Source of the DNA: Alligator mississippiensis
Lineage: Eukaryota > Chordata > Crocodylia > Alligatoridae
NCBI RefSeq assembly: GCF_030867095.1
Contig: NC_081824.1
Location: forward strand, 363,463,829-363,527,828
DNA length: 64,000 bases
Reading direction: 5' to 3'
Part shown: positions 42,010-50,669 of the stretch, one piece after another
Layout: the number at the start of each line of letters is the position of its first letter
Position numbering within the stretch: the first letter of the stretch is position 1
The notes under the pieces: generated by a model
What the model was told of the DNA's origin: nothing
Database searches by the model: none
What the model saw: only the letters and a program-made list of their open reading frames with translations
Translations under genes and position numbers: made by a program

Positions 42010-43730
42010 AGGGGTGTGCAAAATACAGCCCACAGGCTGGATCTGGTGCAAGGCGGGGCTTTGTCTACCCCACGGTGAGTCCCTCAGTCCTGCCTGGCCC
42101 AGGCTGTCTGGTCATGGGGCATCCTGCTGCCACCTGGGCACACAGTGGGGCTGGGACAGCTGTGGCTGGGACAGTTGGACTGCCTTTCTATGCAGACCAG
42201 GAGGTGGCAGCTTCTTCTATCTGCTGCTGCCACTGCCCTCAGCCCCACGGTACTAGTGGGGACCTGCACTACAGCCCTGATCCAGTGTGCCCTGCATTTG
42301 CTCTGGACTCGCCTGAACAATGGCAGCAGCAGTACCAGCCAGACAGAAAGTTCTCCGTGCTGCCACTGCCACCTCCAGGCTGCCATCCGGGTCAGCAGTG
42401 ACAGAGTGACAGCAGTAGAGCCACAGGGATGCCCAGCATGGGCTCTGAGCAGCTGTAGCAGGAAGTGTTTGGCAGCAGTGAGGGGGAGGGGAAGCTTTTC
42501 CCCTGCACTGAGCAGCAGCTTCTGCCCAGCTGGGGCTGCTGCTGCCACTGTTTAGTGTGAGTAGGCAAGTCTAGAACAGATGCAAAGTGCGCCAGGTCAG
42601 GGCTGTGGTGTGGGCCCCCGTCGGTACCATGGGGCTGAGGCCAGTGGCAGCAGCACATGGAAGAAGGTGCTGCCGCCACCTTGTCTGCCTAGAAAGGCAG
42701 TCCAGCTGCAGAGCTGCCCCAGCCCTGCTGCATGCCCAGGGGCAACAGGATGCATCATGGGTGGGTGGCACAGAGGAGGTGCAGGGCGGGCTGGAGTCAA
42801 GTCTGTGGTGTAGGTTCCAGCTGGTCCACTCCTGCCGATGTCAGTCTGGAGAGGTCATGGGTTGGGACAGGGGCTGCATGCTGCTAGTGGTGGTGGGGAC
42901 ACACCGCAGAGCACAAGGTCTCTGGGCTGTTGTGCAGTGGGGGCAGGGGTGGGTGCTGACCAGCTCAAGAGGGTGCATGCAGGGGGGTTCCCATGCACAC
43001 CCCACCATACTCACACACCCTCCCCCACACAAAATGACACACCCCTTGCACAGCTCTGGAGGAAGCCCCACTCACTGCTACATGCACCCATGCCCCCCCC
43101 CACACACTCCAGGCCACCCCCCCTTCACACACCCCACATACCCCATACCCACCCACACGCACATCCCACACCCAGACCCCCGACACAGTCCCAGCCACCC
43201 CCTCCCCACACATCCCACAAACCCCATACACATCCACACTTCCCCACAAACCCACCATACCTACCCACCCACATCCACACATGCCCCTACCCTACCCTAC
43301 ACCCCACATACACATCCAGACACACACATCCACCCCTCCAAACCCCTACAATATACAAGAGTAAGATTTCATTTTCACCTATTATGCAATCACCTCTATA
43401 TACACAATGCAAACAGGAATCAGGACAAAAATATTTTTTTAAAATAAAATTTAAATATGTAATTGTGGATTTTTGATTTTTAGTATATAATTGGGGGGGG
43501 GGGTTCCCAGTTCCAAGATGGGGAAACCCACTTCCTGAACTGAGTACTTCTGGGATGAGGGGAGGGACTTCTGGTGGCAAAGGTCAGGGGTTAGGAGGCG
43601 AGACTTCTGGTCCCAAGATAGTGACTGGAGACAGGGCACCTTTCAAGTGGCAGGGTTACCCTTGCAGCCCTTGACAGCTCGCCAGAACTAATTAAGCGGC
43701 CCTTTAGCCAAAATAGTTGTCCACCCCTTG
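42010..43730. mobile_element. hAT-type element, 1.7 kb, with internal foldback, inserted in CR1
   Basis: Ends AGGGGTGTGCAAAA and TTGTCCACCCCTTG, the CAGGGGTG.CAA class of hAT termini. Flanking TCTAGCTC (42002-42009) and TCTAGTTC (43731-43738) match at seven of eight, and the CR1 reads on across. The interior has an inverted pair of about 200 bp (about 42105-42315 against 42565-42765) and a CCCACA-rich low-complexity stretch (about 42995-43345). No transposase is seen, so it is non-autonomous despite its size. The right half recurs at 38282-38688. Confidence 0.8.
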
Positions 43731-43850
43731 TCTAGTTCCATCCTCTTTGGAACCAGTGTTCAGATAGCTGAAGGCTGCTATTAAATTCCCCTTCAGTGTT
43801 CTCTTCTCTAGACTAAATAACCCAGTTACCTCAGCCTCTCCTCACAGTTA

Positions 43851-43945
43851 CTGATATAGTTGGGGCTGGTCCTGCTTGGAGCAGGGGGTTGGACTAGATG
43901 GCCTCCTGAGGTCCCTTCCAACCCTAATTTTCTATGATTCTATTA
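43851..43945 (+). mobile_element. CR1 LINE 3' end, small insertion into another CR1
   Basis: GGGGTTGGACTAGATGGCCT, CCTGAGGTCCCTTCCAACCC and the tail TTCTATGATTCTATT are the classic CR1 3' end on the plus strand. It lies inside the minus-strand CR1 at 41711-44068. Confidence 0.9.
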
Positions 43946-44068
43946 AGTCATGTGCCCCAGCCCCCTAACCATTTCTGTTGACCTCCACAGGACTTTCTCC
44001 AATTTGTCCACATCCTTTCTGTAGTGGAGGGCCCCAAACTGGACACAGTACTCCAGATTTGGCCTGAA

Positions 44069-45035
44069 TTGACTACAAAGCCCCTGCTACATGGTACATA
44101 TATTACATAATTCACTGGTGAAGCACGTCATACATTTAGACCAATTTGAAATGCATCACTGGTTGCCACGTAGACTGCCAGGGTCTTTAGCCCCCCCCAA
44201 GTCAGGTTTGCATTGCTTAGAACAATAGGGAGCTTAAGCTCCCCCCCCCAGGTATGTGATGCCTGGCATGTAGGCAGAGGGAGCAAGTTGCCCCCCTCCC
44301 TCAGGAATGTATCCAGCTCAGGTTACAACTCAGGGTTACATGAAGAGAAGTGGCAGAGGAGTCTGCCCTGTGTAGTGACCACGGTAACCAAATTGTCAGG
44401 TAGCAGAGTTTGGGGAGAGACAGAGATGGTATTCTGTCACAGATGTAGTATCAGACTTAAAAATGATTTAGGTTAAATTGGTTTATTTAACTTGTCCTAG
44501 ATCCCCTCCAGATTCAAGTTAACTGACAGTCCTCCAGCATCCCAGGATGATTTGTACCTCCCCTGTAAACCCCACCTCACAGAGTGGGGGAGCTTGCCCT
44601 GTCCAAGTTGTCTGCTTCAATGGAGAAAGGAGGTGTGCTCTAATGTCCCCCAGCTTCTGGCTTGAGCCACTGCAGGCATGTGGCTGCATTTCTAGAATCA
44701 AAATTGAATGTCCGCTCCTTTGCTTCTTGGTTTAGACTACACACTTTAGACTAACTTGCAAAAATTGAATCAATTCAGCCTTAGGCTTTTTGACTGTCTT
44801 TGCTTAGCCCAAGTGACTTACAGCACCCCTTATATGGCTCAAAGTTAGGCTGCTCCAGGCAGGATTATCTCTTGATCCCACAACCTAGCTCATTTAGGTG
44901 TGACCACTCCCCAGAGACCTGCTGCCCAAACTGAAGGTGTGGCTGCTCCAAGCTTTTTCAAAAATGGACTTTGAAAGCCAGAGGAACCACACCATCCTTT
45001 ACCTCCCCTGTGCAACATGAAGTTTCTTTTCTACC
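44069..45035. other. intergenic sequence, no gene recognised
   Basis: C-runs near 44190 and 44243; no supported exon. GACAGTCCTCCAGCATCCCA (near 44525) resembles inactive repeat DNA, but I cannot place it. Confidence 0.45.
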
Positions 45036-45215
45036 TGGGAGAACTTTTATCATCGTTGAACTCTCCTCTGCCTGACAAAGGGTGTTTGGGCCCAAAACCC
45101 TGCAAAGAATTTTTTTTTGCTAGTTTAGCTGGTCTAATAAGAGATATCACCTTTAGCCCAAGTGTTTTATCTGCCTCTGCTTTTTAGACGAACACGGCTA
45201 CAAGCTATATATCCC
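45036..45215 (+). mobile_element. Penelope-like terminal repeat
   Basis: GCCTGACAAAGGGTGTTTGG, GCCCAAAACCCTGCAAAG, then TAGCTGGTCTAATAAGAGAT and ACGAACACGGCTACAAGCT. Hammerhead-like boxes are decayed (CTGACAA; AAAA for GAAA). Adjoins the inverted pair that follows. Confidence 0.6.
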
Positions 45216-45236
45216 CATCTGCTCCAAAAGCAATCA

Positions 45237-45958
45237 GAACTCCCTGTAGAGGTGATATCTTTTATTAGATCAACTAGATTTTTGCAAAATAAATAAACAA
45301 ATAAATAAATTCTTTAATTTGCAAGCTTTCAGGCACAAGCACCCTTCTTCAGGCATTGGAGAAAAGATTGTGAGTCCTCCTGGGTAGAAATGACAGTTCA
45401 TATTTCATAGGAGAGTTGAAGGTGTGGTATAATCTCCTGTTTGGAACAGTTCATTTTGCACACTATTCCAACTTTTCTCTGAGCCTAATCTGCATACAAA
45501 ATGAACTGCTCCAAACAGGAGATTATACCACACCTTCAACTCTCCTATGAAATATGAACTTTCATTTCTACCCAGGAGGACTCTTACCATCTTTTCTCTG
45601 ATGCCTGAAAAAGGGTGTTTGTGCCTGAAAGCTTACAAACTAAAGAATTAAAAAATTTTTTTTTCACAAAAATCTAGTTGGTCTAATAAAAAAATATCAC
45701 CTCTACCAGGAGTCCCGATCGCTTTTTCTTCTAGGGCACTGGTTCTCAAACACCCCCCCCCCGTGAAAATCGCCGAGGGTCTCGGCGGACCGCTTTTTTT
45801 TATTCTACAAATCAAAGCACACAACTCATATTTTAATATCAGTAGTCTTACAAGTACAGAGATTCTCCATCGTTCCGCAACCTTTCTGCGGAGCAGTGGT
45901 GGTGTGCGGACCACAGCCGGAGAACCTCTGCTCTAGATCAATAGGGCTACAACCTGGA
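45237..45958. mobile_element. two Penelope-like repeats in inverted orientation (palindrome)
   Basis: Arm 1 (about 45237-45460, minus sense) and arm 2 (about 45491-45722, plus sense) are near-complementary over about 225 bp with a spacer of about 30 bp. They share CTCCTGTTTGGA(A/G)CAGTTC in one sense and GATATC..CTCTAC at the outer edges. The plus-sense copy runs on to GGGCTACAACCTGG (about 45943-45956) after interruption by a hAT MITE. Inverted and tandem joins are known for Penelope-like elements; family assignment is inference. It ends at the edge of the TMTC4 CpG island. Confidence 0.7.
45737..45930. mobile_element. hAT-type MITE
   Basis: Ends CACTGGTTCTCAAAC and CCGGAGAACCTCTG. Flanks TTCTAGGG and CTCTAGAT match at five of eight. 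It interrupts a Penelope-like repeat. Unusually CpG-rich inside (GAAAATCGCCGAGGGTCTCG). Confidence 0.65.
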
Positions 45959-45959
45959 G

Positions 45960-46980
45960 ACGCGACTGCTCCAAAGCACTTTTGCTGATCGACCTCTGTG
46001 CCGCTCGCAGCAAGGCGGCTCTTCACCGGAGCGGGCAGCAGGGCCCTGAACGGAGACGGGGCTGCGGCTAGTTGGAAACTTCAGGGGGACTCGAATCCAA
46101 GGCGGGCACTGGGCGCAGCGGGGCGCAGAAGCGGGAAGGGCCGCGGCGCGGGGCGGGGGCAGAAGGCGGGGAACAAAGGGCCGGAGGGCGGCGGGACAAA
46201 GGGAGCGCGCGGCGCGGCGGGGCCCGCGCAGGAGCGCCCCGCACAGCAGCCCCGCGAGCCTGCGCGCTGCCGCTCCCCACTCCGCGCAGCCCTCTCCTTT
46301 GTGCGCCAGACAGGCAGCCGGCTGCAGAGTCCGGCAGCCGCCGCCGCGGCTTCTCCTTCTCCCCCAGCTGCAGCTGCCCCAGCTCCTCACGTCAAAGCAG
46401 CGGCTGCCAATGGGCAGGGGCGGCCGCGGCGTGGGGCCGGGCGGGAGCCAATGGCAGGGGAGGGAGGTTTCCCAGAGCAGCCACCGCCCCCCCCGGCCGC
46501 CAGCCCCGGCTCCCGGGCTCGGCGCGCAGCAGAGTTTCGCCCGCGGCGGGGAGATGCCGCTCGGGCGCCTCCGGGTTGCAGGTAACGCTCCGGCGCAGGG
46601 GCAGGGGCGTGTGCCGCGGGCGGCGGGTGGCGGCGCGGGGCGCTGCCGGGACAATAGGCGGGGCGGGCCGGCAGAGCCCCCCCGCCCTTCCCCGCCCTGC
46701 GCCTGCCGCTCAGCTGGGAACTAGGCTTAAGTTTCCCCGTGGCTCCGGCGGCGGCATCCCCAGGGCTGTCCCCCTCGCCTTGCGCCAGTCCATTAGGCTG
46801 GAGACGAGCGGGCGCCTTCCTGCTGCTGCCCCCGGCCGTGTCCCCGCTGCCCCTGGCCCAGCAGCGCAGCCCTGCGGCCCGGCCGGCTCCCCTGGTACGC
46901 GGGGCCACGGAGCCCTCGGGGGCTGGGAGGCTCCAGCCGCGAGGGGAAATTTCCTGCTTCCTCCCTCTCCACCCTAGGTG
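45960..46980 (+). promoter_or_regulatory. TMTC4: CpG-island promoter of TMTC4
   Basis: About 1 kb of very GC- and CpG-dense DNA in an otherwise CpG-poor window. It holds GC boxes (GGGGCGGGGGC at 46150-46160; GGGCAGGGGCGGCC at 46413), two CCAAT boxes (46407-46411 and 46448-46452) and a TCACGTCA site (46387-46394), an ATF/CREB-like element. No TATA box is seen, as usual for CpG-island promoters. It lies directly upstream of the TMTC4 exons on the plus strand. The long open frames in it on both strands are GC-composition artefacts. Confidence 0.9.
46410..46581 (+). other. TMTC4: candidate first exon of TMTC4 (5' UTR), start uncertain
   Basis: A strong splice donor, CAG/GTAACG, follows 46581 inside the CpG island. 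Joining it to the acceptor before 48998 gives a leader ahead of the TMTC4 start codon. The 5' limit given is only the approximate promoter core; the transcription start was not determined. ATG at 46554 opens a short frame of its own (see findings) and is not in frame with the protein. Confidence 0.5.
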
Positions 46981-46981
46981 T

Positions 46982-47974
46982 TCCCCCTCTGCACACCTGC
47001 ACATCTGGGTGGCACATCTGTGTGTGCCAGAGAGCTGTCCCCTTAGTGCCGGCCCCCCCAAGAAATGACCTTGGGTGCTTCGCAGGTCTGTTCCTTGTCC
47101 TGAAAACGCCCGAGGAGGATGCCTGGCACAGCCATCAGGAGGGCAGCTCCACGAGAGAAACTGGGGGGAAGGAGTCAGGGGTCGGGGGAAGGAGCAGGAG
47201 TAGGGGGAAACTTTCTGGGCAAGGTGAATTCTAAGCAGCCACCCTGTTCCATTTCCCAGCAGTATTTACTGGCCCTTTCTGTAGTCTGGAAGTTGTTAAT
47301 AGCAGTACTTCTGCCTCCCCCTCCTTAAGAGCCCTGCTTTTAATGTCTGATGAAATTAAAAAAAAAAAAAAAGCAAAAATAAATGACTTGGGGAAATCTA
47401 TATTTATTTATTTTTTATGTGGTTGGCCTCTTCTGCTCTAGAGAGCCTGTGAAAGCCCTTCCCTTCTTTCTGGAAGCCAGGAGTCATGACGTTTCAGCAG
47501 AATGGGCCAAGCCTGGGCTGTCTTCAGAAGTAGAGGTGGGGAGGACTAGGCTTGGACTGCAAAGCACTTTCTGTGCATGCCTGTGTGTGCCTATAGAGGA
47601 GTTTGCCAGTGCTGGTGATAACACTGGTAAGCTCTGGAATCTGAATAAAAACAAAGTCAGCAGAGATTGTAAACTCCCCAAACTAGTCAACTCGGACTTG
47701 AAATAAATAAAATTATGAGGCGAATATACTTAAAGATTCCACAGGTGAAATAATAAAGCCCTGAAATACAAAAACTGACTTTTTTTGACAGCATGGGCAG
47801 GTTGCCACACGTGATTCTGTTTTTGTTTCTTCTTAAAGCAAATCTTACTATGTTCCTAGTACATTGCATTAGTAGTAAACTACATATTATAAAATATGCA
47901 CTTTATAAGTACTGTAACCTAATGAACACAGCTGTTGGTGTCTTAAATTTGTACTTCTTGACTGCTTATGGTTT
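46982..47974. other. TMTC4 intron 1, left part
   Basis: Composition falls from GC-rich to AT-rich. An A run at 47351-47372. No second promoter or exon supported. Confidence 0.5.
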
Positions 47975-48275
47975 TTTAATCATAAAATTATAGGGCTGAA
48001 AGGGATCTCAGAGGCACCTCTATGCAATTTCTGTAACATCTCAGACAAATACTTATCCAGCCTTTTCTTGCAAAACTCCAATGAAGGAGATTCCACAGCT
48101 TCCCTGGGCAGTTTGTTCTACTGTCTTGCTGTTCTCAGTCAGGAAGATCTTTCTGATAGTTAATCTAAATCTGTTTTGCAGCACTTTAAACCTATTACTT
48201 CAGTCTTGCACTCTGTATCAGAGGAACAGTTTTCCTTCATCTTTATGGCAGCCGTTCAAAAATTTTAAATGTTGA
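47975..48275 (-). mobile_element. old CR1/L3-like LINE 3' fragment in intron 1
   Basis: Plus-strand phrases ATAGGGCTGAAAGGGATCTC, CTTATCCAGCCTTTTCTTGC, GGAGATTCCACAGCTTCCCT, TTTGTTCTACTGTCTTGC and AACCTATTACTTCAGTC follow the CR1 3' region in reverse, but diverged. Likely an ancient copy. Confidence 0.7.
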
Positions 48276-48375
48276 AATTTAGGCCCCAGCTCTAAATTCT
48301 CTAATGTATCTTCTGAAGTTCACATGAGTTCCACACATGAATTACTTGCCAGATTAAATTCTTCACGTTTTATTA

Positions 48376-48497
48376 GCAGGAAAGGTTCTTTGAGTAGATG
48401 TGATATCTTTTATTAGACCAACTGAGTAATTGGAAAAAAGTTCTTAGCAAGCTTTTGGGTGCAATCATCTTCTTCAGGCATAGGAAGTCTCTACTGT
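48376..48497 (-). mobile_element. Penelope-like terminal repeat in intron 1
   Basis: GATATCTTTTATTAGACCAA, TTCTTAGCAAGCTTTTGGGT and CTTCTTCAGGCATAGGAAGT. Almost the same as 10112-10242. Confidence 0.65.
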
Positions 48498-48997
48498 TCT
48501 GAGACTCCAAGGAATGATTCATTGACACAGCTGTATTTGTTTTTTCCTGGTATACACAGTAGGTTTAATTCCATAAGAGCTTGACAAAAATTTACTAATC
48601 CTCATAATGCCACCAGTCATGAAGTATTATTATTATTATTTTAAAATTAGAAAACTGGCAGAAAAATAGAGTGATTTGACTATGCCTACCTCAAAACCAA
48701 TGTCAGGGGCAAGATTATGATTCAGATTAGTTGTCTCCCATCTCTGTGCTCAAAGCATGGTAGGCCACACCTTTCTCAAGTGCAAAAATTAAAATTATGT
48801 TCAAAGAAGTACTGATATTTTTAAGATTTTTGTTTTCTTCTTCTGATTATAATTATGTGTGGCAAATGGGAAATTTCCCAATAGATGCAAAATGTGGTTA
48901 TGTCTGCAATTTTTCTTTTTCGTTATTTTTTTCATTTTTTTTTTTTTTAAAGCAAAACTGATAGATTGTAAATATAACTGTACGTTATTTCTTTCAG

Positions 48998-49051
48998 ATT
49001 TGCAACCAACATAATGCTGGAGCTCCAAACTGGGAACAAGCATTTCACAGC
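48998..49051 (+). other. TMTC4: TMTC4 exon 2, part upstream of the chosen start
   Basis: The acceptor TTTCTTTCAG precedes 48998. The in-frame reading ahead of the start is ICNQHNAGAPNWEQAFHS, which resembles the extended N-terminus of a longer mammalian TMTC4 isoform (NQHNAG shared). No in-frame ATG is present here, so in this species the extension would need a start in another first exon. Confidence 0.7.
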
Positions 49052-49213
49052 ATGGCACAGTTGGAACTTCATCTCGACCATGATATATCGTGGTTCCTTC
49101 TACCCTCTTACTGGGCTAAAATTGTTGTGGGGCTTATTTCCTTCCTGTGTTTTGCTAACAGCTATGATGGAGATTTTGTCTTTGATGATTCTGAGGCTAT
49201 CATCAATAATAAG
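49052..49213 (+). CDS. TMTC4: TMTC4 coding exon 2: N-terminus, first TM segment, FVFDD motif
   Basis: Encodes residues 1-54, starting MAQLELHLDHDISW. Residues about 20-37 (YWAKIVVGLISFLCFAN) form the first membrane segment. YDGDFVFDDSEAI (38-50) carries the acidic Asp-Asp pair that follows TM1 in all TMTC proteins and is thought to serve catalysis on the ER lumen side. The start at 49052 has a strong context (ACAGCATGG). An earlier ATG at 49014 is out of frame. The exon ends at AAG before GTTTGT, phase 0. The level of match to vertebrate TMTC4 (SYDGDFVFDDSEAI.NNK) rules out TMTC1-3. Confidence 0.95.
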
Positions 49214-49273
49214 GTTTGTCTTTTTCCAAGTTTTAAATTTTAGGAGAAAAAGAAGTTAATTTAAATTGATATT
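49214..49273. other. start of TMTC4 intron 2
   Basis: Donor AAG/GTTTGT. No other feature before the MITE at 49274. Confidence 0.7.
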
Positions 49274-49490
49274 GGGTGTGTCTACACGAAACACTAAATG
49301 TGCACTAGACTAATTCTACCACGCATTAGCGCGTCATGGCAAAAGTGTTACTAAAAAGCATTACTAAAGGTATGCGCTGGCACTACTGGCGTAGTAGCTC
49401 TGGTTACAGAGCATTGAGTTAATACCTGTTATTGCAGGTGCTAAACTTAATGTGCCGTAACTATGGCGTATTAATGCATGTGTAGACATT
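49274..49490. mobile_element. MITE in TMTC4 intron 2
   Basis: The left edge GGGTGTGTCTACACGAAACA and right edge TGCATGTGTAGACATTCCC are inverted. CpG-containing, repetitive interior (CGCATTAGCGCGTC; GGCGTATTAATG). It shares the TGTCTACACGA edge with family A. Confidence 0.7.
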
Positions 49491-49647
49491 CCCACTGACA
49501 ATCTAACTAAGCCCAAGTTTGATCTACCTATTTATTTTCTTATTTTGTAAGATGTCTTTCCCTATTATCCTCACTTTCTTAAAATTATCACCTTTCTGAA
49601 AATGGCTCTAAAAAGTAAGCAGCTATTTATGTAAAAGCTGAATAAAA

Positions 49648-49650
<3 letters not shown>

Positions 49651-49679
<29 letters not shown>
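49651..49679. repeat. T29 homopolymer
   Basis: Twenty-nine consecutive T. Its length may be uncertain in the assembly. Confidence 0.9.
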
Positions 49680-49685
<6 letters not shown>

Positions 49686-49920
49686 GCTCTACTATGGAGC
49701 AAGCAGAAGGAGCAGAAATAATCTAACAAATCCTTACTCTCAAAGCTGTTTTGACAACTTTAGTTCAATGCTGGTGCACAAACAGGGAAGCAGCAATGAG
49801 AAGATTAATTAGCTCAGTTACCCAGAATGCAGCTGTTTTAATTCTCTTTCTCCAAGCCCCTTGCTTGAGAACCACTACTGCTGGCTTTCAAGATAGTAGC
49901 AGCCCCTTTTGGCTCTTAGT

Positions 49921-50252
49921 GGCTGCCTACAGATGTGAAAAAAGAAATGGTGCTTTACTTTCATCTTGGAACACCCTGACACTCAGTGCAGTGCCTGCCA
50001 AGAAGAGGCATCATGTCAGTTTGACCTGGCTTGCCCAACGTCTGTATAGATTTTGCACTTCAGGAGGGCTTTTTCGTGTATTTAATAGATGATTGAGTCA
50101 GCTATTAGATAAAAGTACCAAAAAGCCCTACTGAAGCATGCAATCTATACAGATGCTGGATGAGCCAGGTCACACTGATGTGCTTCCTTGTCTAGTAAAG
50201 CGCTCCTTTTTGTTTGTTTTTTTGGGGGGAGTGTTCACGTCTGTCAGCAGCC
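49921..50252. mobile_element. MITE family B, copy 2
   Basis: Left end GGCTGCCTACAGATGTGAAA, right end TTCACGTCTGTCAGCAGCC, inverted. The core shares blocks with 33865-34180: ATGATTGAGTCAGCTATTAG, ACCAAAAAGCCCTACTGAAG, GATGAGCCAGGTC. 332 bp, non-coding. Confidence 0.75.
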
Positions 50253-50661
50253 TAAATGTACTTTATTTTTTCTGTGGCTGAACTTTAATGTGTTTGCCCA
50301 GGGTTAGGGTATAGTCTTGAAAATTATATACATGGATGCATGTCCATATGGACCCAATTGTTTTCCCAGTTTTAAGTCATTTTTTGCCAGTGAATTTAGT
50401 GAATGCAAGTTAGGCCCTTAGAACAAACTACAGTGCCCATTTAAGCCAATAGGAAACTTTCCATTGCCTTGAACAGGTGATAAACGGAAGCCAAGTGAAA
50501 ACTCTTTTGACAAAACTCTTGGTGTAGACACTAAACTATGCTGATGGGAGAGGGTTTTTGTTAGATTACCTTTTGTTGTTTCAGGAGGTGGGGTAGCTCA
50601 TCTAGCTGGAAACCTCCTTCTGTTTGAATACACTGTATCTCCATTAGGGGGTTGTGCTGAC
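50253..50661. other. intronic sequence, no feature recognised
   Basis: No exon signature or repeat identity. Confidence 0.5.
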
Positions 50662-50669
50662 ATAGCTAT

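Larger units (their letters stand above)
41711..44068 (-). mobile_element. CR1 LINE 3' part, interrupted twice
   Basis: CR1 3' UTR and C-terminal RT on the minus strand in three pieces: 41711-42009, 43731-43850 and 43946-44068 (plus-strand landmarks GGACCATCCCCAACTAGATC, CTTGCTGCAACTTGAGGCCA, GTGCCCCAGCCCCCTAACCA, ACTGGACACAGTACTCCAGA). It is the same subfamily as 19905-20983. The gaps are a hAT element (42010-43730) and a small plus-strand CR1 (43851-43945). Confidence 0.9.

Noticed and set aside
42084-42555. Frames of 130-290 codons inside the hAT element at 42010-43730
   Set aside because: Low-complexity Cys/His/Pro-rich translations of GC- and CA-rich DNA, open in several frames at once. 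No transposase motif (no hAT RNase-H or dimerisation signature).
46072-46977. Long open frames on both strands across the GC-rich block (up to about 300 codons)
   Set aside because: They are Pro/Arg/Ala/Gly-rich without domains. Frames on both strands stay open together, as expected in a CpG island where stop codons are rare.
49014-49259. 81-codon frame overlapping TMTC4 exon 2
   Set aside because: It runs out of frame through exon and intron; the TMTC4 frame in the same bases is strongly supported by family motifs and splice sites.
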